Source: DASPLH01 sp035627675
Lineage (GTDB): Bacteria > Acidobacteriota > Terriglobia > Terriglobales > Acidobacteriaceae
Direction: 5' to 3'
Length of the DNA: 13,509 bases
NCBI GenBank assembly: GCA_035627675.1
Contig: DASPLH010000218.1
Location: 1 to 13,509 of the forward strand
The notes beneath the pieces are model-generated. The model was not told where the DNA came from. It was given only the letters and a program-made list of their open reading frames with translations, and searched no databases. The number at the start of each line of letters is the position of its first letter. Position 1 is the first letter of the stretch. Below are positions 6,381 through 13,509 of the stretch, in pieces. The position numbers and the translations under genes are program-made.

Positions 6381-8279
6381 CTACCTCATAGGCACGCCCG
6401 TCAGCGAACTCAACTTGCCGACCGGGTAGAGGCCGATGCGCGGGTCCCACCACGGAGACCGCTGGTAGAACCAGTTGAGTCGTGCAAAGCGGTTTCCGGC
6501 GAACTGCGGATCGCTCGCCACCTTCTGATCGAACTCCTCCTTCAGCTTCGGATCGGCCTCGAGCATCTTTCGGGCGAGCCGTTCGAGGACGTATCCCTCG
6601 CCGTACTCCTTCTGCTCGAAGATCGAGTCGAGCAGGCCCCACTGCATCGCGGAATCCGGAGCCATCGGCTCAAGCCAATGGATTGCAACCTTCGCCGCGC
6701 GCTGGTCCATCGGCACGATCACGGATCCGGCAGGGAACGTCATCTTCTCGCGCACCGCGCGACAGCCTTGGCTCGGAGCGACGTTCCCACTCTCGCGGGC
6801 CACGAACGATTGCGGCCCTTCCCTCGCCGGCCAACTCGCCGTGTGGCGCGACTCAAACGGCTGTTGCGCCCACTGTGGAGTCTCGCAGCGGTAGGTCTCG
6901 ACTTCGCCAGTCCAAGGTTGTGTGGTGCGCCGCATCGCGAGTCCGTGCGCCTCGAGCACGCGAATCAACGGCGTCCACTCAACAGGCACGATGTATGCAG
7001 CCGGGATGGTGGCGGTGATTGTTGGCTTCAGGCCGACCTGTCGCTGAATAGTCATCGTGATGGGCTGGTCCTGGTGATAGCTGATCCAGGTGGCGCCCGA
7101 GAGGTCACTCTTCTCAACCGTCCACCTGTATCCCTTGAACTCCATCGGAACGGACTCGCCGGTCGGCTCCAGCCGGATCGGGAACACCGTGCGGTGTTCG
7201 CGTCCGGCGGCGATCGTCGCCTGGTCCGCTGCGCGGTTCATGGCAATCAGCTTGTCGGCGTCACGATGGACGATTTCGAGGATCGCCTTGAGCGCCTCGT
7301 AGTTGCCGGTCACGCGCGTGGCGTAGTCCTTGAGCATGTGCATTTCGATCAGAAATGCCGGGCGGTTCTGAAGGTGAACATAGCCGGTCGAGAAGCGCGG
7401 CGTGCTCTGTCCGTTGGGGATGCCGGTGTCGGGAGTCTGCCCGGCGAAGTCGATGTAGGGCGACACCACGTGTCCGCTGGCGCTTACCCTGCGCTCGAAC
7501 TCCGGGATGAAGGACTTGTCGGCCCAATCGGCGGTCGCGGGAGATGTCACGCGGTCGGCATCGAGGTAGTACGTCACGTCGGCCTGGTAGTCCGCGCCGT
7601 CGGTGACGTGATCGTCCACAAAGAAGTCAGGCAGCCACTTGTTCCAGTACGCGAGCCAGGCCACGGTCTCCGGAGCATCGGCCTTCAGGTAATCGCGGTT
7701 GAGGTTCAACTGGCGGGCGTTGGTGCGCCATCCCATCTGTTCAGGACCGTTCTGGTTGATGCGGTTGTAGGGGCCGAACCATTCGTGGCCGTCGGCGTTG
7801 TAGATCGGGATGTTGACGAGCACGATGCGATCCAGAAGTCCGGCGAGCTTCTTGTTGACCACCATGTCGCGGATAAGCGCCAGGGTCGCATCCTTGCCGT
7901 CCATCTCGCCCGCGTGGATGGCATTCTGAACGAAAACGACAGGGCGGTTCGCTTTGTGCAGGGCCGCGGGGTCGAACTGCCCGTCCCGCGAGACGATCAT
8001 GGCCACGAGATCGCGTCCCTGGCCGGTCTTGCCGAACACTTCCAGCCGGATCTGCTTCGGAGCGGCCTGCGCCAGCCTGCGGACGTACTGCATGGTTTCG
8101 TCATAACGCGGAGTCGTGCGGTAGCAGGTCTTTTCCGACGGGGTCGACCATTCATCCACCGCCGGGCACTTGGCGGCCACGGCTACTTTCGGCGGCTGAG
8201 TCAGCAGGTCGGCGTTGGGAAGCTGCTGGGCGAAGCCACTGACGGCGAGAACAACGAACGGCAGTGCGATTCGAAACAT
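6381..8279 (-). CDS. Secreted M14 family zinc carboxypeptidase-like metallopeptidase
   Basis: The protein is 632 residues. Residues 1-18 (MFRIALPFVVLAVSGFAQ) are a signal peptide, so it acts in the periplasm or outside. The catalytic domain covers about 58-350: H122 and E125 in NAIHAGEMDGKD are the HxxE zinc pair, NLNRD (193-196) is the substrate-binding Asn-Arg region, H224 in VDDHVTDG is the third zinc ligand, and E312 in AFLIEMHMLKDY is the candidate catalytic Glu. The family removes C-terminal residues from peptides or cuts peptidoglycan-type links; the substrate here is unknown. About 280 further residues form a C-terminal extension, longer than classic carboxypeptidases, as in other large bacterial M14 proteins. 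No Shine-Dalgarno precedes the ATG; TATAAC lies 6 bases upstream. A terminator follows the gene. The zinc set looks complete, so activity is expected. Confidence 0.9.
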   Translation of the reverse strand: MFRIALPFVVLAVSGFAQQLPNADLLTQPPKVAVAAKCPAVDEWSTPSEKTCYRTTPRYDETMQYVRRLAQAAPKQIRLEVFGKTGQGRDLVAMIVSRDGQFDPAALHKANRPVVFVQNAIHAGEMDGKDATLALIRDMVVNKKLAGLLDRIVLVNIPIYNADGHEWFGPYNRINQNGPEQMGWRTNARQLNLNRDYLKADAPETVAWLAYWNKWLPDFFVDDHVTDGADYQADVTYYLDADRVTSPATADWADKSFIPEFERRVSASGHVVSPYIDFAGQTPDTGIPNGQSTPRFSTGYVHLQNRPAFLIEMHMLKDYATRVTGNYEALKAILEIVHRDADKLIAMNRAADQATIAAGREHRTVFPIRLEPTGESVPMEFKGYRWTVEKSDLSGATWISYHQDQPITMTIQRQVGLKPTITATIPAAYIVPVEWTPLIRVLEAHGLAMRRTTQPWTGEVETYRCETPQWAQQPFESRHTASWPAREGPQSFVARESGNVAPSQGCRAVREKMTFPAGSVIVPMDQRAAKVAIHWLEPMAPDSAMQWGLLDSIFEQKEYGEGYVLERLARKMLEADPKLKEEFDQKVASDPQFAGNRFARLNWFYQRSPWWDPRIGLYPVGKLSSLTGVPMR

Positions 8280-8378
8280 GGGAAGTGTTATACAGCATTG
8301 AGCTCACGCCCGCTCTTTGGTAACACCACCATAGGTACGTCCGCGTTCCGACGAACGCTTCCCTTGGGGCCACGGCTT

Positions 8379-8400
8379 CGCCTAAGCTTGAGCTAAGGCG
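8379..8400. promoter_or_regulatory. Near-perfect 22-bp palindrome before the PilZ gene (possible operator)
   Basis: CGCCTAAGCTT at 8379-8389 is mirrored by GAGCTAAGGCG at 8390-8400. Ten of eleven positions are symmetric or form the TG centre; the only clear break is A8384/A8395. It ends one base before the Shine-Dalgarno GAGAGG (8402-8407). As DNA it suits a dimeric regulator; as RNA it could fold into a hairpin just before the ribosome site. Which one is not decided by the sequence. Confidence 0.5.
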
Positions 8401-8412
8401 AGAGAGGCGTGA

Positions 8413-8931
8413 ATGGTCGAGCGTGTCGTACTGGAATGCACAACCTGTCGCTACACTGAGCTTGTCGACCTGACCGAGGGGCAGGTGCAGGAACTCGGTA
8501 GCTCGGGTACGTTGCAGGGCCACTGTCCTCGCTGCCGCGCCCACGCGGAGTTTCGCCGGTTTGCCGACAAGCAGGACTACGTGGGAGGCGAAGAGTTGAA
8601 CCTCGTCCCTCCGGGGCACGAGGTGTATCACCTTCGGCCGCCAAGGCGTCTGGTAAACGAACGCGCGCACGTGCGCATCACGTCCAAGACATCGCAGGCT
8701 TGCATCCGCATTCCCGGGAAGGAAGACGACATCGTTCACGTGCTGAACCTGTCGAAGGGCGGCTTGGGGTTCGCAAGCCACGTAGAGTACGCGCCGGGCA
8801 CCGCAATCACCGTGGCTGTCCACTACGTCGAAGGCGGCAACAATCTGTTCCAGCCAGCCCGCGTCGTGCGCGTTCACCGTCCTTCGCTTCCCCTGGTTCC
8901 GGGCGAGTACGGAGTGAAGTTCGAGACATAG
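8413..8931 (+). CDS. Zinc-ribbon PilZ domain protein (putative c-di-GMP receptor)
   Basis: The protein is 172 residues. The N terminus has two CxxC pairs, C9/C12 and C38/C41, forming a small zinc ribbon. The PilZ domain follows at about 76-172: R84xxxR88 (RAHVR) and N112xSxxG117 (NLSKGG) match the two c-di-GMP binding motifs RxxxR and (D/N)xSxxG. The protein has no membrane segment and is likely cytoplasmic. In this family, ligand binding changes contacts with a partner; the partner is unknown here and the ribbon may supply it. The start ATG has GAGAGG 5 bases upstream. It is divergent from the peptidase gene, with a 22-bp palindrome in the gap, and ends at a strong terminator. The GGDEF/HD-GYP enzyme 4 kb upstream is a possible source of ligand. 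Confidence 0.87.
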   Translation: MVERVVLECTTCRYTELVDLTEGQVQELGSSGTLQGHCPRCRAHAEFRRFADKQDYVGGEELNLVPPGHEVYHLRPPRRLVNERAHVRITSKTSQACIRIPGKEDDIVHVLNLSKGGLGFASHVEYAPGTAITVAVHYVEGGNNLFQPARVVRVHRPSLPLVPGEYGVKFET

Positions 8932-8951
8932 GTGCGTGGTTTGCAAATGGC

Positions 8952-8978
8952 AAAGGCGCGGCCCAGGGCCGCGCCTTT
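8952..8978. terminator. Strong bidirectional terminator
   Basis: AAAGGCGCGGCC (8952-8963) and GGCCGCGCCTTT (8967-8978) form a perfect 12-bp stem, with a 3-base loop if fully paired. The A/T ends of the stem supply short T runs in both directions. It lies between the convergent PilZ and carboxyltransferase genes and would serve both. Confidence 0.88.
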
Positions 8979-8993
8979 CGTCCCTCCGGACGG

Positions 8994-10577
8994 TTACAGA
9001 GGGATATTGCCGTGCTTCTTTGGCGGGTTCTTGTCGCGCTTGGAGTCCAGCATCTCGAGCGCCTGGATGATCTTTCTCCGCGTGTCGCGTGGCTGTATCA
9101 CCGCGTCGATGTACCCGCGTTCGGCTGCGACGTAGGGGTTTGCGAAACGCTCGCGGAACTCCTCGATCTTCTGTTCGCGAACCCTGGCCATCGCCGCCTC
9201 GCCCTTGGAGCCGTTCGCGCCCTCTTTCAGCGCGCGATCCAGCTCGCGGCGGTAAACGATGTTCACGGCGCCTTCGGGGCCCATCACCGCGATCTCTGCG
9301 GTCGGCCAGGCGTAGTTGACGTCCGAGCGGATGTGCTTCGACGACATCACGCAGTAAGCTCCGCCGTAGGCCTTGCGGGTGATCACCGTGATCTTCGGGA
9401 CCGTTGCCTCGGCGAAGGCGTAGAGCAGCTTCGCCCCGTGCGTGATGATTCCGCCGTGCTCCTGCTGCACCCCTGGAAGGAATCCGGGCACATCCTCAAA
9501 CGTCACCAGAGGGATGTTGAAGCAGTCGCAGAAGCGGACGAAGCGCGCGCCCTTGATCGAACTCGCGATGTCCAGCACACCGGCCAGCACCGCCGGCTGG
9601 TTCGCCACGATGCCCACGGGACGCCCGCTCATGCGGGCGAAGCCGATCACGATGTTGCGGGCGTAGTGCTCGTGGACTTCAAAGAAGTAGCCGTCGTCCA
9701 CCACGCGCGTGATGACGTCCTTGATGTCGTACGGACGGTTGGATTCCGCCGGAACCGTCTTGTCCAACTGCTCGTCGGCGCGGTCAACCGGGTCCGTGCA
9801 CGCCCTCCGCGGAGGGTCTTCGAGGTTGTTCGAAGGAATGAAACTGAGCAGCTCGCGGATCATCGACAGGCACTCGGCGTCGTCATGCGCCATGAAGTGC
9901 GCCACCCCGCTGGTCGCGTTGTGCGTCATCGCTCCGCCGAGTTCGTCCTTCGAGACCTCTTCGTGCGTGACGGCCTTGATGACGTCGGGCCCGGTGATGA
10001 ACATGTACGACGTCTTGTCCACCATGAGGATGAAATCCGTGATGGCCGGCGAGTACACCGCGCCTCCGGCGCAGGGCCCCATGATGGCCGATATCTGCGG
10101 AACCACACCCGAGGACAGAGTATTGCGAAGAAATATGTCTGCGTAGCCGGCCAGCGAGCGCACGCCTTCCTGGATGCGTGCGCCTCCCGAGTCATTGAGG
10201 CCGATGACCGGAGCGCCGACCTTCATGGCAAGGTCCATCACCTTGCATATCTTCGCCGCGTTCGTCTCGGAAAGCGAACCGCCAAAGACGGTGAAGTCCT
10301 GGGCGAAGACGAACACCAGGCGGCCCTCGACCTTGCCGTACCCGGTGACGAACCCGTCCCCGTAATAGACCTGCTCGTCCATGCCGAAGTCGGTCGAGCG
10401 GTGGGTGACGAACTTGTCCGTCTCCTCGAAAGTGTTTTCGTCGAGTAAGAAGTTGATGCGCTCGCGGGCCGTCATCTTGCCCAGCTTGTGTTCGCGAGCG
10501 CGACGCTCTTCGCCGCCTCCGGCCTCGGCCAGGGCGTCGCGGCGCTTCAGTTCCGCAAGCTTCTGCTCCAGGTTCAT
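8994..10577 (-). CDS. Acyl-CoA carboxylase carboxyltransferase (beta) subunit, propionyl-CoA carboxylase type
   Basis: The protein is 527 residues, the normal length for this family. It moves the carboxyl group from biotin to an acyl-CoA (propionyl-, acetyl- or methylcrotonyl-CoA), working with a biotin carboxylase/carrier subunit that is not in this window. The two crotonase-like halves are both present: the first has LNDSGGARIQEGV and the oxyanion loop GPCAGGAVYSPA (167-178); the second has DVPGFLPG (362-369), KAYGGAYCVMSSKH (402-415) and AWPTAEIAVMGPEGAVNI (423-440). The C terminus KKHGNIPL is typical of PccB-like proteins. The residue after GGAY is C409, whereas PccB proteins I recall have Asp there, so the preferred substrate is open. 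No Shine-Dalgarno; TATAAT at 10586-10591 lies 8 bases before the ATG. A 54-bp gap separates it from the upstream small exported protein. Confidence 0.93.
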   Translation of the reverse strand: MNLEQKLAELKRRDALAEAGGGEERRAREHKLGKMTARERINFLLDENTFEETDKFVTHRSTDFGMDEQVYYGDGFVTGYGKVEGRLVFVFAQDFTVFGGSLSETNAAKICKVMDLAMKVGAPVIGLNDSGGARIQEGVRSLAGYADIFLRNTLSSGVVPQISAIMGPCAGGAVYSPAITDFILMVDKTSYMFITGPDVIKAVTHEEVSKDELGGAMTHNATSGVAHFMAHDDAECLSMIRELLSFIPSNNLEDPPRRACTDPVDRADEQLDKTVPAESNRPYDIKDVITRVVDDGYFFEVHEHYARNIVIGFARMSGRPVGIVANQPAVLAGVLDIASSIKGARFVRFCDCFNIPLVTFEDVPGFLPGVQQEHGGIITHGAKLLYAFAEATVPKITVITRKAYGGAYCVMSSKHIRSDVNYAWPTAEIAVMGPEGAVNIVYRRELDRALKEGANGSKGEAAMARVREQKIEEFRERFANPYVAAERGYIDAVIQPRDTRRKIIQALEMLDSKRDKNPPKKHGNIPL

Positions 10578-10585
10578 GGCAGGCG

Positions 10586-10591
10586 ATTATA
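10586..10591 (-). promoter_or_regulatory. Perfect -10 hexamer 8 bases before the carboxyltransferase ATG
   Basis: TATAAT read on the minus strand lies 8 bases upstream of the ATG. No convincing -35 is seen 16-18 bp further up. With normal spacing, transcription would begin at or within a few bases of the start codon, which would fit the absence of a ribosome site. Confidence 0.4.
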
Positions 10592-10631
10592 GGAGACGGC
10601 GCGGTGGGTGGCTACGGAAAGCCGGTCAGAG

Positions 10632-11198
10632 CTACCGGTCAACGTCCATTCCAACAGCTTCCCACTTGTACTTGCGACCGTCCCAATAGACGGCGCCCTG
10701 CACGCCGGAGATGTCCGTGGAAGAAACCGCTGGGATGGCCTTCTTCTTCAGGAGCATGTTGCCCAGCTTGATGGCCTTGAAGGGCACATTGACGATGACG
10801 AACTTCTTCTCCGGAGAGCGCCAGGTGTGCGAGATGAGCAGGTAGCGGGGCGTGTCTTCGTTCACCGAGAAACTCAGGGTGACCTTCGGGTCGCCGAATC
10901 CGAAGGAGGCGTTGTACGGGTCGGCCACCTTGTAGCGATACGTGCCTTCGTTCATCAGCGGGTTGTCGCCGGTGACGACGATGGCGAGGTCTTCCCGCCC
11001 GTCGCGGTTGAAATCCGCGAACATCGGGGCGAACTCCTTCGCGATCTTGAACTGCGGGCCGAAGTCGCGGGAGACGACTGTGGCGATTTCTTCCGTCGCT
11101 GGTGGCTGCGCCGGCTGCTGCGCGTAGGCGCGCGAAGCCGCCGGCACGGCGAAGGCGATCAGCAAAATGCAACCGAAAATCCGCAGGATCAAGCGCAT
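10632..11198 (-). CDS. Small exported protein with an FG-GAP/VCBS-like repeat
   Basis: The protein is 188 residues. Residues 1-26 (ILRIFGCILLIAFAVPAASRAYAQ region) form a signal peptide ending AYAQ, so it is exported. A single repeat-like motif, FADFNRDGREDLAIVVTGDN at about 60-79, matches the Asp-rich calcium-binding core of FG-GAP/VCBS repeats (DxNxDGxxDL). The rest is beta-rich (KVTLSFSVNEDTPRYLLISHTW, AVYWDGRKYKWEAVG). One repeat is too few for a full beta-propeller, so it is either a short relative or a different fold using the same loop. It ends 54 bp before the carboxyltransferase gene on the same strand; there is no functional link that I can see. TAAAGT lies 6 bases upstream of the ATG. 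Confidence 0.75.
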   Translation of the reverse strand: MRLILRIFGCILLIAFAVPAASRAYAQQPAQPPATEEIATVVSRDFGPQFKIAKEFAPMFADFNRDGREDLAIVVTGDNPLMNEGTYRYKVADPYNASFGFGDPKVTLSFSVNEDTPRYLLISHTWRSPEKKFVIVNVPFKAIKLGNMLLKKKAIPAVSSTDISGVQGAVYWDGRKYKWEAVGMDVDR

Positions 11199-11306
11199 GG
11201 GTTAACTTTAGACCCAATACCGGCCCATGCGCATGAACAATCAGTGCATGTACCTGTGCTGTTAAGATGTTGCCGCCCGATTGCGGCGCGCTCGGAAAGG
11301 TGAACG

Positions 11307-12062
11307 GTGCGGCTGCTCATAATCAGCGACGTCCACGGAAATCTGGAGGCACTCGAAGCCGTGCTTGCAGCGGCGCCCGACTGCGACGGCGTTGCCAACC
11401 TCGGCGACAACGTCGGCTACGGCGCCTGCCCCAACGAAGTCGTGGAGCGCGTGCGCACGCTGGGCGACATCTTCGTGCGCGGCAACCACGACCGCGCCTG
11501 TAGCGGGCTGAGCAACCTGAGTGACTTCAATCCAACGGCGGCGCTGGCCGCGCGCTGGACTCAACTGGCGCTCACCGACGAGAACCGCCGCTGGGTGGCT
11601 GAGCTTCCTCGCGGCCCGGTCACGGACGCCACCTGGACCGGCATCCAGTTTGTCCACGGGTCTCCCTTCGACGAGGATGAATACCTGCTCTCCGAGCCGA
11701 TCGTCGAGCGCCTGCTGGAAACCTCGCCCGTTCCGGTCACGTTCTTCGGACATACCCATGTCCAGATTGGATGGGAGCTGCGCCACGGTGAAATCTCGGA
11801 CTTCCGACTCGACCGCGGGCACCGCGACGAACCACAGCAGATGAAAGTCACGCTCGATCCCGAAGCCAGGTACTTCATCAATCCGGGCTCGGTCGGGCAG
11901 CCACGCGACGGAGATCCCCGAGCAGGCTTCGCCACCTACGATTCCGCCGAGCGCTCCATGACCCTTTACCGCGTGCCCTACCAGCTGGAGCAGGCACAGC
12001 AGCGCATCATCCACGCCGGCCTCCCAGTCCGCCTCGCGTCACGGCTGGCGGAGGGACGTTAG
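11307..12062 (+). CDS. Calcineurin-like metallophosphoesterase (YfcE/MJ0936-like)
   Basis: The protein is 251 residues. It has the full dinuclear-metal motif series: DVH (8-10), GDNVGYG (33-39), GNHD (about 59-62), VHGSP (about 115-119) and GHTH (about 147-150). These ligands are those of the Metallophos_2 group, which cleaves phosphodiesters or phosphomonoesters; the natural substrate is usually unknown and I cannot name it here. It is cytoplasmic. The start is a GTG at 11307, supported by the motif position and by GGAAAGG at 11294-11300 (6-base spacing). It is divergent from the exported protein gene, and its stop lies 1 bp from the stop of the convergent GAF gene. Confidence 0.9.
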   Translation: MRLLIISDVHGNLEALEAVLAAAPDCDGVANLGDNVGYGACPNEVVERVRTLGDIFVRGNHDRACSGLSNLSDFNPTAALAARWTQLALTDENRRWVAELPRGPVTDATWTGIQFVHGSPFDEDEYLLSEPIVERLLETSPVPVTFFGHTHVQIGWELRHGEISDFRLDRGHRDEPQQMKVTLDPEARYFINPGSVGQPRDGDPRAGFATYDSAERSMTLYRVPYQLEQAQQRIIHAGLPVRLASRLAEGR

Positions 12063-12063
12063 G

Positions 12064-12822
12064 TCACATGACGTGCGGTGGTAAGCCCGCAGTGGTGGCA
12101 TCTATGGACGCAACCGTCCGCGCATGCCTTGAACGTGCGTTCAACCGCATGAGGCCGACCACCATCAGGGCGGCGAGCGACTGAACGGTGGCAACGTGCT
12201 CGTCGTTGAACGCCCGGGGCCGCGGCGAGAGGACTTCGAGGATTCCGAAGACGTTGTCGAGATGCATCATTGGCGCGGCTACGACCGACTCCACGCCAAG
12301 CGCCTGCGAAGCCCGGCGGTCCACCAATGTGTCACGCTCAGCGCCGTCGGATCGCATGGTTCGCCCCGCGCGCACACAAGCCCCGGAGATTCCAAGATCG
12401 AGACTCACGCGAGCGCCCAGCGGCGGCGCGGCATCCCCTGCCTGCGCGGTGCAGACGATGTGTCCATCCTGGTAGAGGCCGAGTGCCGCCCCTTCGGCGC
12501 CGGTCAGGTGCATGGCTTTCTCCACGGCCCCGAACATCGCCGAGCGCGCCACCAGAGCCAGGTCCTGGCCTGCGGGAGCGTGGATCAGCGAGCTGTCGTC
12601 CAGCAGGTCGGAGACAAGACGGTCGGCGCAATCCTGCGCGGCTGAGACGCCCTTCTGTTGCCGCAGGGAGCCGCCCAGCACGCGCGAAAGGCTCAGCACG
12701 GCGCGGCTGCCGCAGGCGAGACAGCGCTCGGTGTTGTTGTAGCTGATCAGTTCGCACTCGATGCAGAGAACCGCAGGTCGCAGTTCAAGAAACGTGACTT
12801 CCTGAGCCTTGAGAGCAGGCAT
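12064..12822 (-). CDS. Zinc-ribbon GAF domain protein
   Basis: The protein is 252 residues. The N terminus has CxxC pairs C20/C23 and C34/C37, a likely zinc ribbon. A helical linker follows, then a GAF domain at about 85-228: DLALVARSAMFGAVEKAMHL, GAALGLYQDGHIVC, ISGACVRAGRTMR and VVAAPMMHLDNVFGILEVLS are typical GAF landmarks. No output domain is present, so it may act as a stand-alone sensor or adaptor, or control a partner through the ribbon. The ligand is unknown. The ATG at 12822 has a weak AAGGG about 5 bases upstream. It converges with the phosphoesterase gene, the stops are separated by one base, and no terminator lies between. Confidence 0.8.
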   Translation of the reverse strand: MPALKAQEVTFLELRPAVLCIECELISYNNTERCLACGSRAVLSLSRVLGGSLRQQKGVSAAQDCADRLVSDLLDDSSLIHAPAGQDLALVARSAMFGAVEKAMHLTGAEGAALGLYQDGHIVCTAQAGDAAPPLGARVSLDLGISGACVRAGRTMRSDGAERDTLVDRRASQALGVESVVAAPMMHLDNVFGILEVLSPRPRAFNDEHVATVQSLAALMVVGLMRLNARSRHARTVASIDATTAGLPPHVM

Positions 12823-12918
12823 CCACCCTTCACCCCGTGTTTCCCCGATTCGTTGTGGCCCTTGTTTTGTAAATAGATCATCATCGATGGAATCGCGAGT
12901 AGCAACGCTGGTTCACCA

Positions 12919-12941
12919 CCCGGGGCGCGGCGTACCCCGGG
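12919..12941. other. GC-rich inverted repeat upstream of the RNase HI gene
   Basis: CCCGGGG (12919-12925) pairs with CCCCGGG (12935-12941) around a 9-base loop. It lies in the 145-bp gap between divergent genes and 26 bases before the RNase HI start. There is no T run on either side, so it is not a typical terminator. It could be an operator or simply a hairpin in a GC-rich gap. Confidence 0.35.
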
Positions 12942-12967
12942 CTGCGCCGTTGCGATAGTCTTGGGAC

Positions 12968-13509
12968 ATGCCTTTTCGCAAAGCGCCCGGCCAGAAGTCT
13001 TCCCCAGCGACACAAGCACTGTTCGGCGATCCTGCGGACCAGGCCGCGGGGGAGTACCTCGTCGCGCACATCGATGGCGGCGCGCGCGGAAACCCGGGTC
13101 CAGCGGGCTTCGGCGCGTACATCACCGATCCGCAAGGCCGCAAGGTGGCGGAGTTGAGCGAGTTCCTCGGCGTGCAGACCAACAACTTCGCCGAGTACAG
13201 CGGCCTGATGGCGGCGCTTGAGTACGCACACCAGCACGGGTGCAAGTCGCTGAAGGTTGTCAGCGACTCCGAACTGCTGGTCAAGCAAATCAAGGGGCAG
13301 TACAAGGTAAAGAGCGAGTCGCTGCTGGACATCTACCGCGAAGCCAAGCAGCTCATCCACCGGCTCGACCGGTTCGAGATCCAGCACGTGCTGCGGCACC
13401 TCAACCGCGATGCCGACCGCCTGGCGAACGAAGCCATGGACCGCGGCATGGGCAAGGTGAAACTCGATCGCGCAGACGCCTACGCCAAACCTCCCGAGAT
13501 GAAGGAGGT
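12968..13509 (+). CDS. rnhA: Ribonuclease HI family protein (3' end cut by window)
   Basis: The frame opens at ATG 12968 and runs past the last base; 180 full codons are present. All four catalytic acids of RNase HI are visible: D36 in HIDGGARGNPGPAG, E76 in TNNFAEYSGL, D100 in VVSDSELL and D150 in NRDADRLAN. The enzyme cuts the RNA strand of RNA-DNA hybrids. A polar tail of about 30 N-terminal residues precedes the fold. The basic handle of the E. coli enzyme is not obvious, which fits the shorter archaeal/actinobacterial-like RNase HI group. The fold looks complete by about residue 160; the tail beyond it (KVKLDRADAYAKPPEM) continues out of the window. No Shine-Dalgarno; GATAGT lies 8 bases before the ATG. 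The gene symbol is used in the broad family sense. Confidence 0.88.
   Translation, partial: MPFRKAPGQKSSPATQALFGDPADQAAGEYLVAHIDGGARGNPGPAGFGAYITDPQGRKVAELSEFLGVQTNNFAEYSGLMAALEYAHQHGCKSLKVVSDSELLVKQIKGQYKVKSESLLDIYREAKQLIHRLDRFEIQHVLRHLNRDADRLANEAMDRGMGKVKLDRADAYAKPPEMKE

Noticed and set aside
6678..8396. Long plus-strand open frame opposite the M14 peptidase
   Set aside because: It is a mirror of a high-GC coding gene: rich in His, Arg, Val and Gly with no domain, whereas the minus strand shows a signal peptide and a full zinc site.
8700..10448. Long plus-strand open frame opposite the carboxyltransferase
   Set aside because: Composition is Arg/His/Val-rich shadow sequence; the minus strand encodes a complete, well-conserved enzyme. 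It would also run through the PilZ gene and the terminator at 8952-8978.
11226..11235. Palindrome CATGCGCATG in the divergent gap before the phosphoesterase
   Set aside because: It is only 10 bp, with no second copy and no fixed relation to a promoter; short palindromes of this kind are expected by chance.
1..13509. CRISPR arrays, tRNA or rRNA genes
   Set aside because: I saw no regularly spaced direct repeats, no tRNA-like cloverleaf with a T-loop signature and no rRNA-like sequence.

Overview
The window looks like chromosome of a high-GC, didermic-type soil or sediment bacterium. My best guess is Acidobacteriota (Terriglobia-like). This rests on the overall style: a secreted long M14 peptidase, zinc-ribbon PilZ and zinc-ribbon GAF proteins, a GAF-rich c-di-GMP enzyme, DUF3592-like and DUF2393-like proteins, and several starts with no Shine-Dalgarno. 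No marker gene proves the phylum.

Layout. 1-723: the 3' end of a DUF3592-like gene and a membrane-anchored protein, convergent with touching stop codons. 823-4285: a good sigma70-type promoter followed by a 1135-residue membrane sensor with three GAF domains, an intact GGDEF and an intact HD-GYP domain, so one chain can probably both make and break c-di-GMP. 4336-6296: an unusual segment with GC roughly 50-55% in the lines I counted, against about 63-67% in the flanking genes. It holds four small unrecognised genes, all on the plus strand. They form three units, each starting with the same ~45-bp element; hairpin-forming repeats sit between units, and the whole is bounded by a perfect 17-bp inverted repeat. 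This is the most interesting part of the window. 6340-8279: a terminator and a secreted M14 metallopeptidase (minus). 8379-8978: a near-perfect 22-bp palindrome, a zinc-ribbon PilZ protein (plus) and a strong bidirectional terminator. 8994-11198 (minus): the carboxyltransferase subunit of a biotin-dependent acyl-CoA carboxylase, with a small secreted FG-GAP/VCBS-like protein upstream of it. 11307-12822: a calcineurin-like phosphoesterase (plus) and a zinc-ribbon GAF protein (minus) ending 1 bp apart. 12968-end: an RNase HI family gene cut by the window edge.

The genes do not form one pathway. The one functional thread is c-di-GMP: the GGDEF/HD-GYP enzyme sets the level and the PilZ protein about 4 kb away could be a receptor, but nothing in the sequence ties the two together. 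The central segment resembles an inserted or cassette-built island; no recombinase, transposase or toxin family is recognisable in it.
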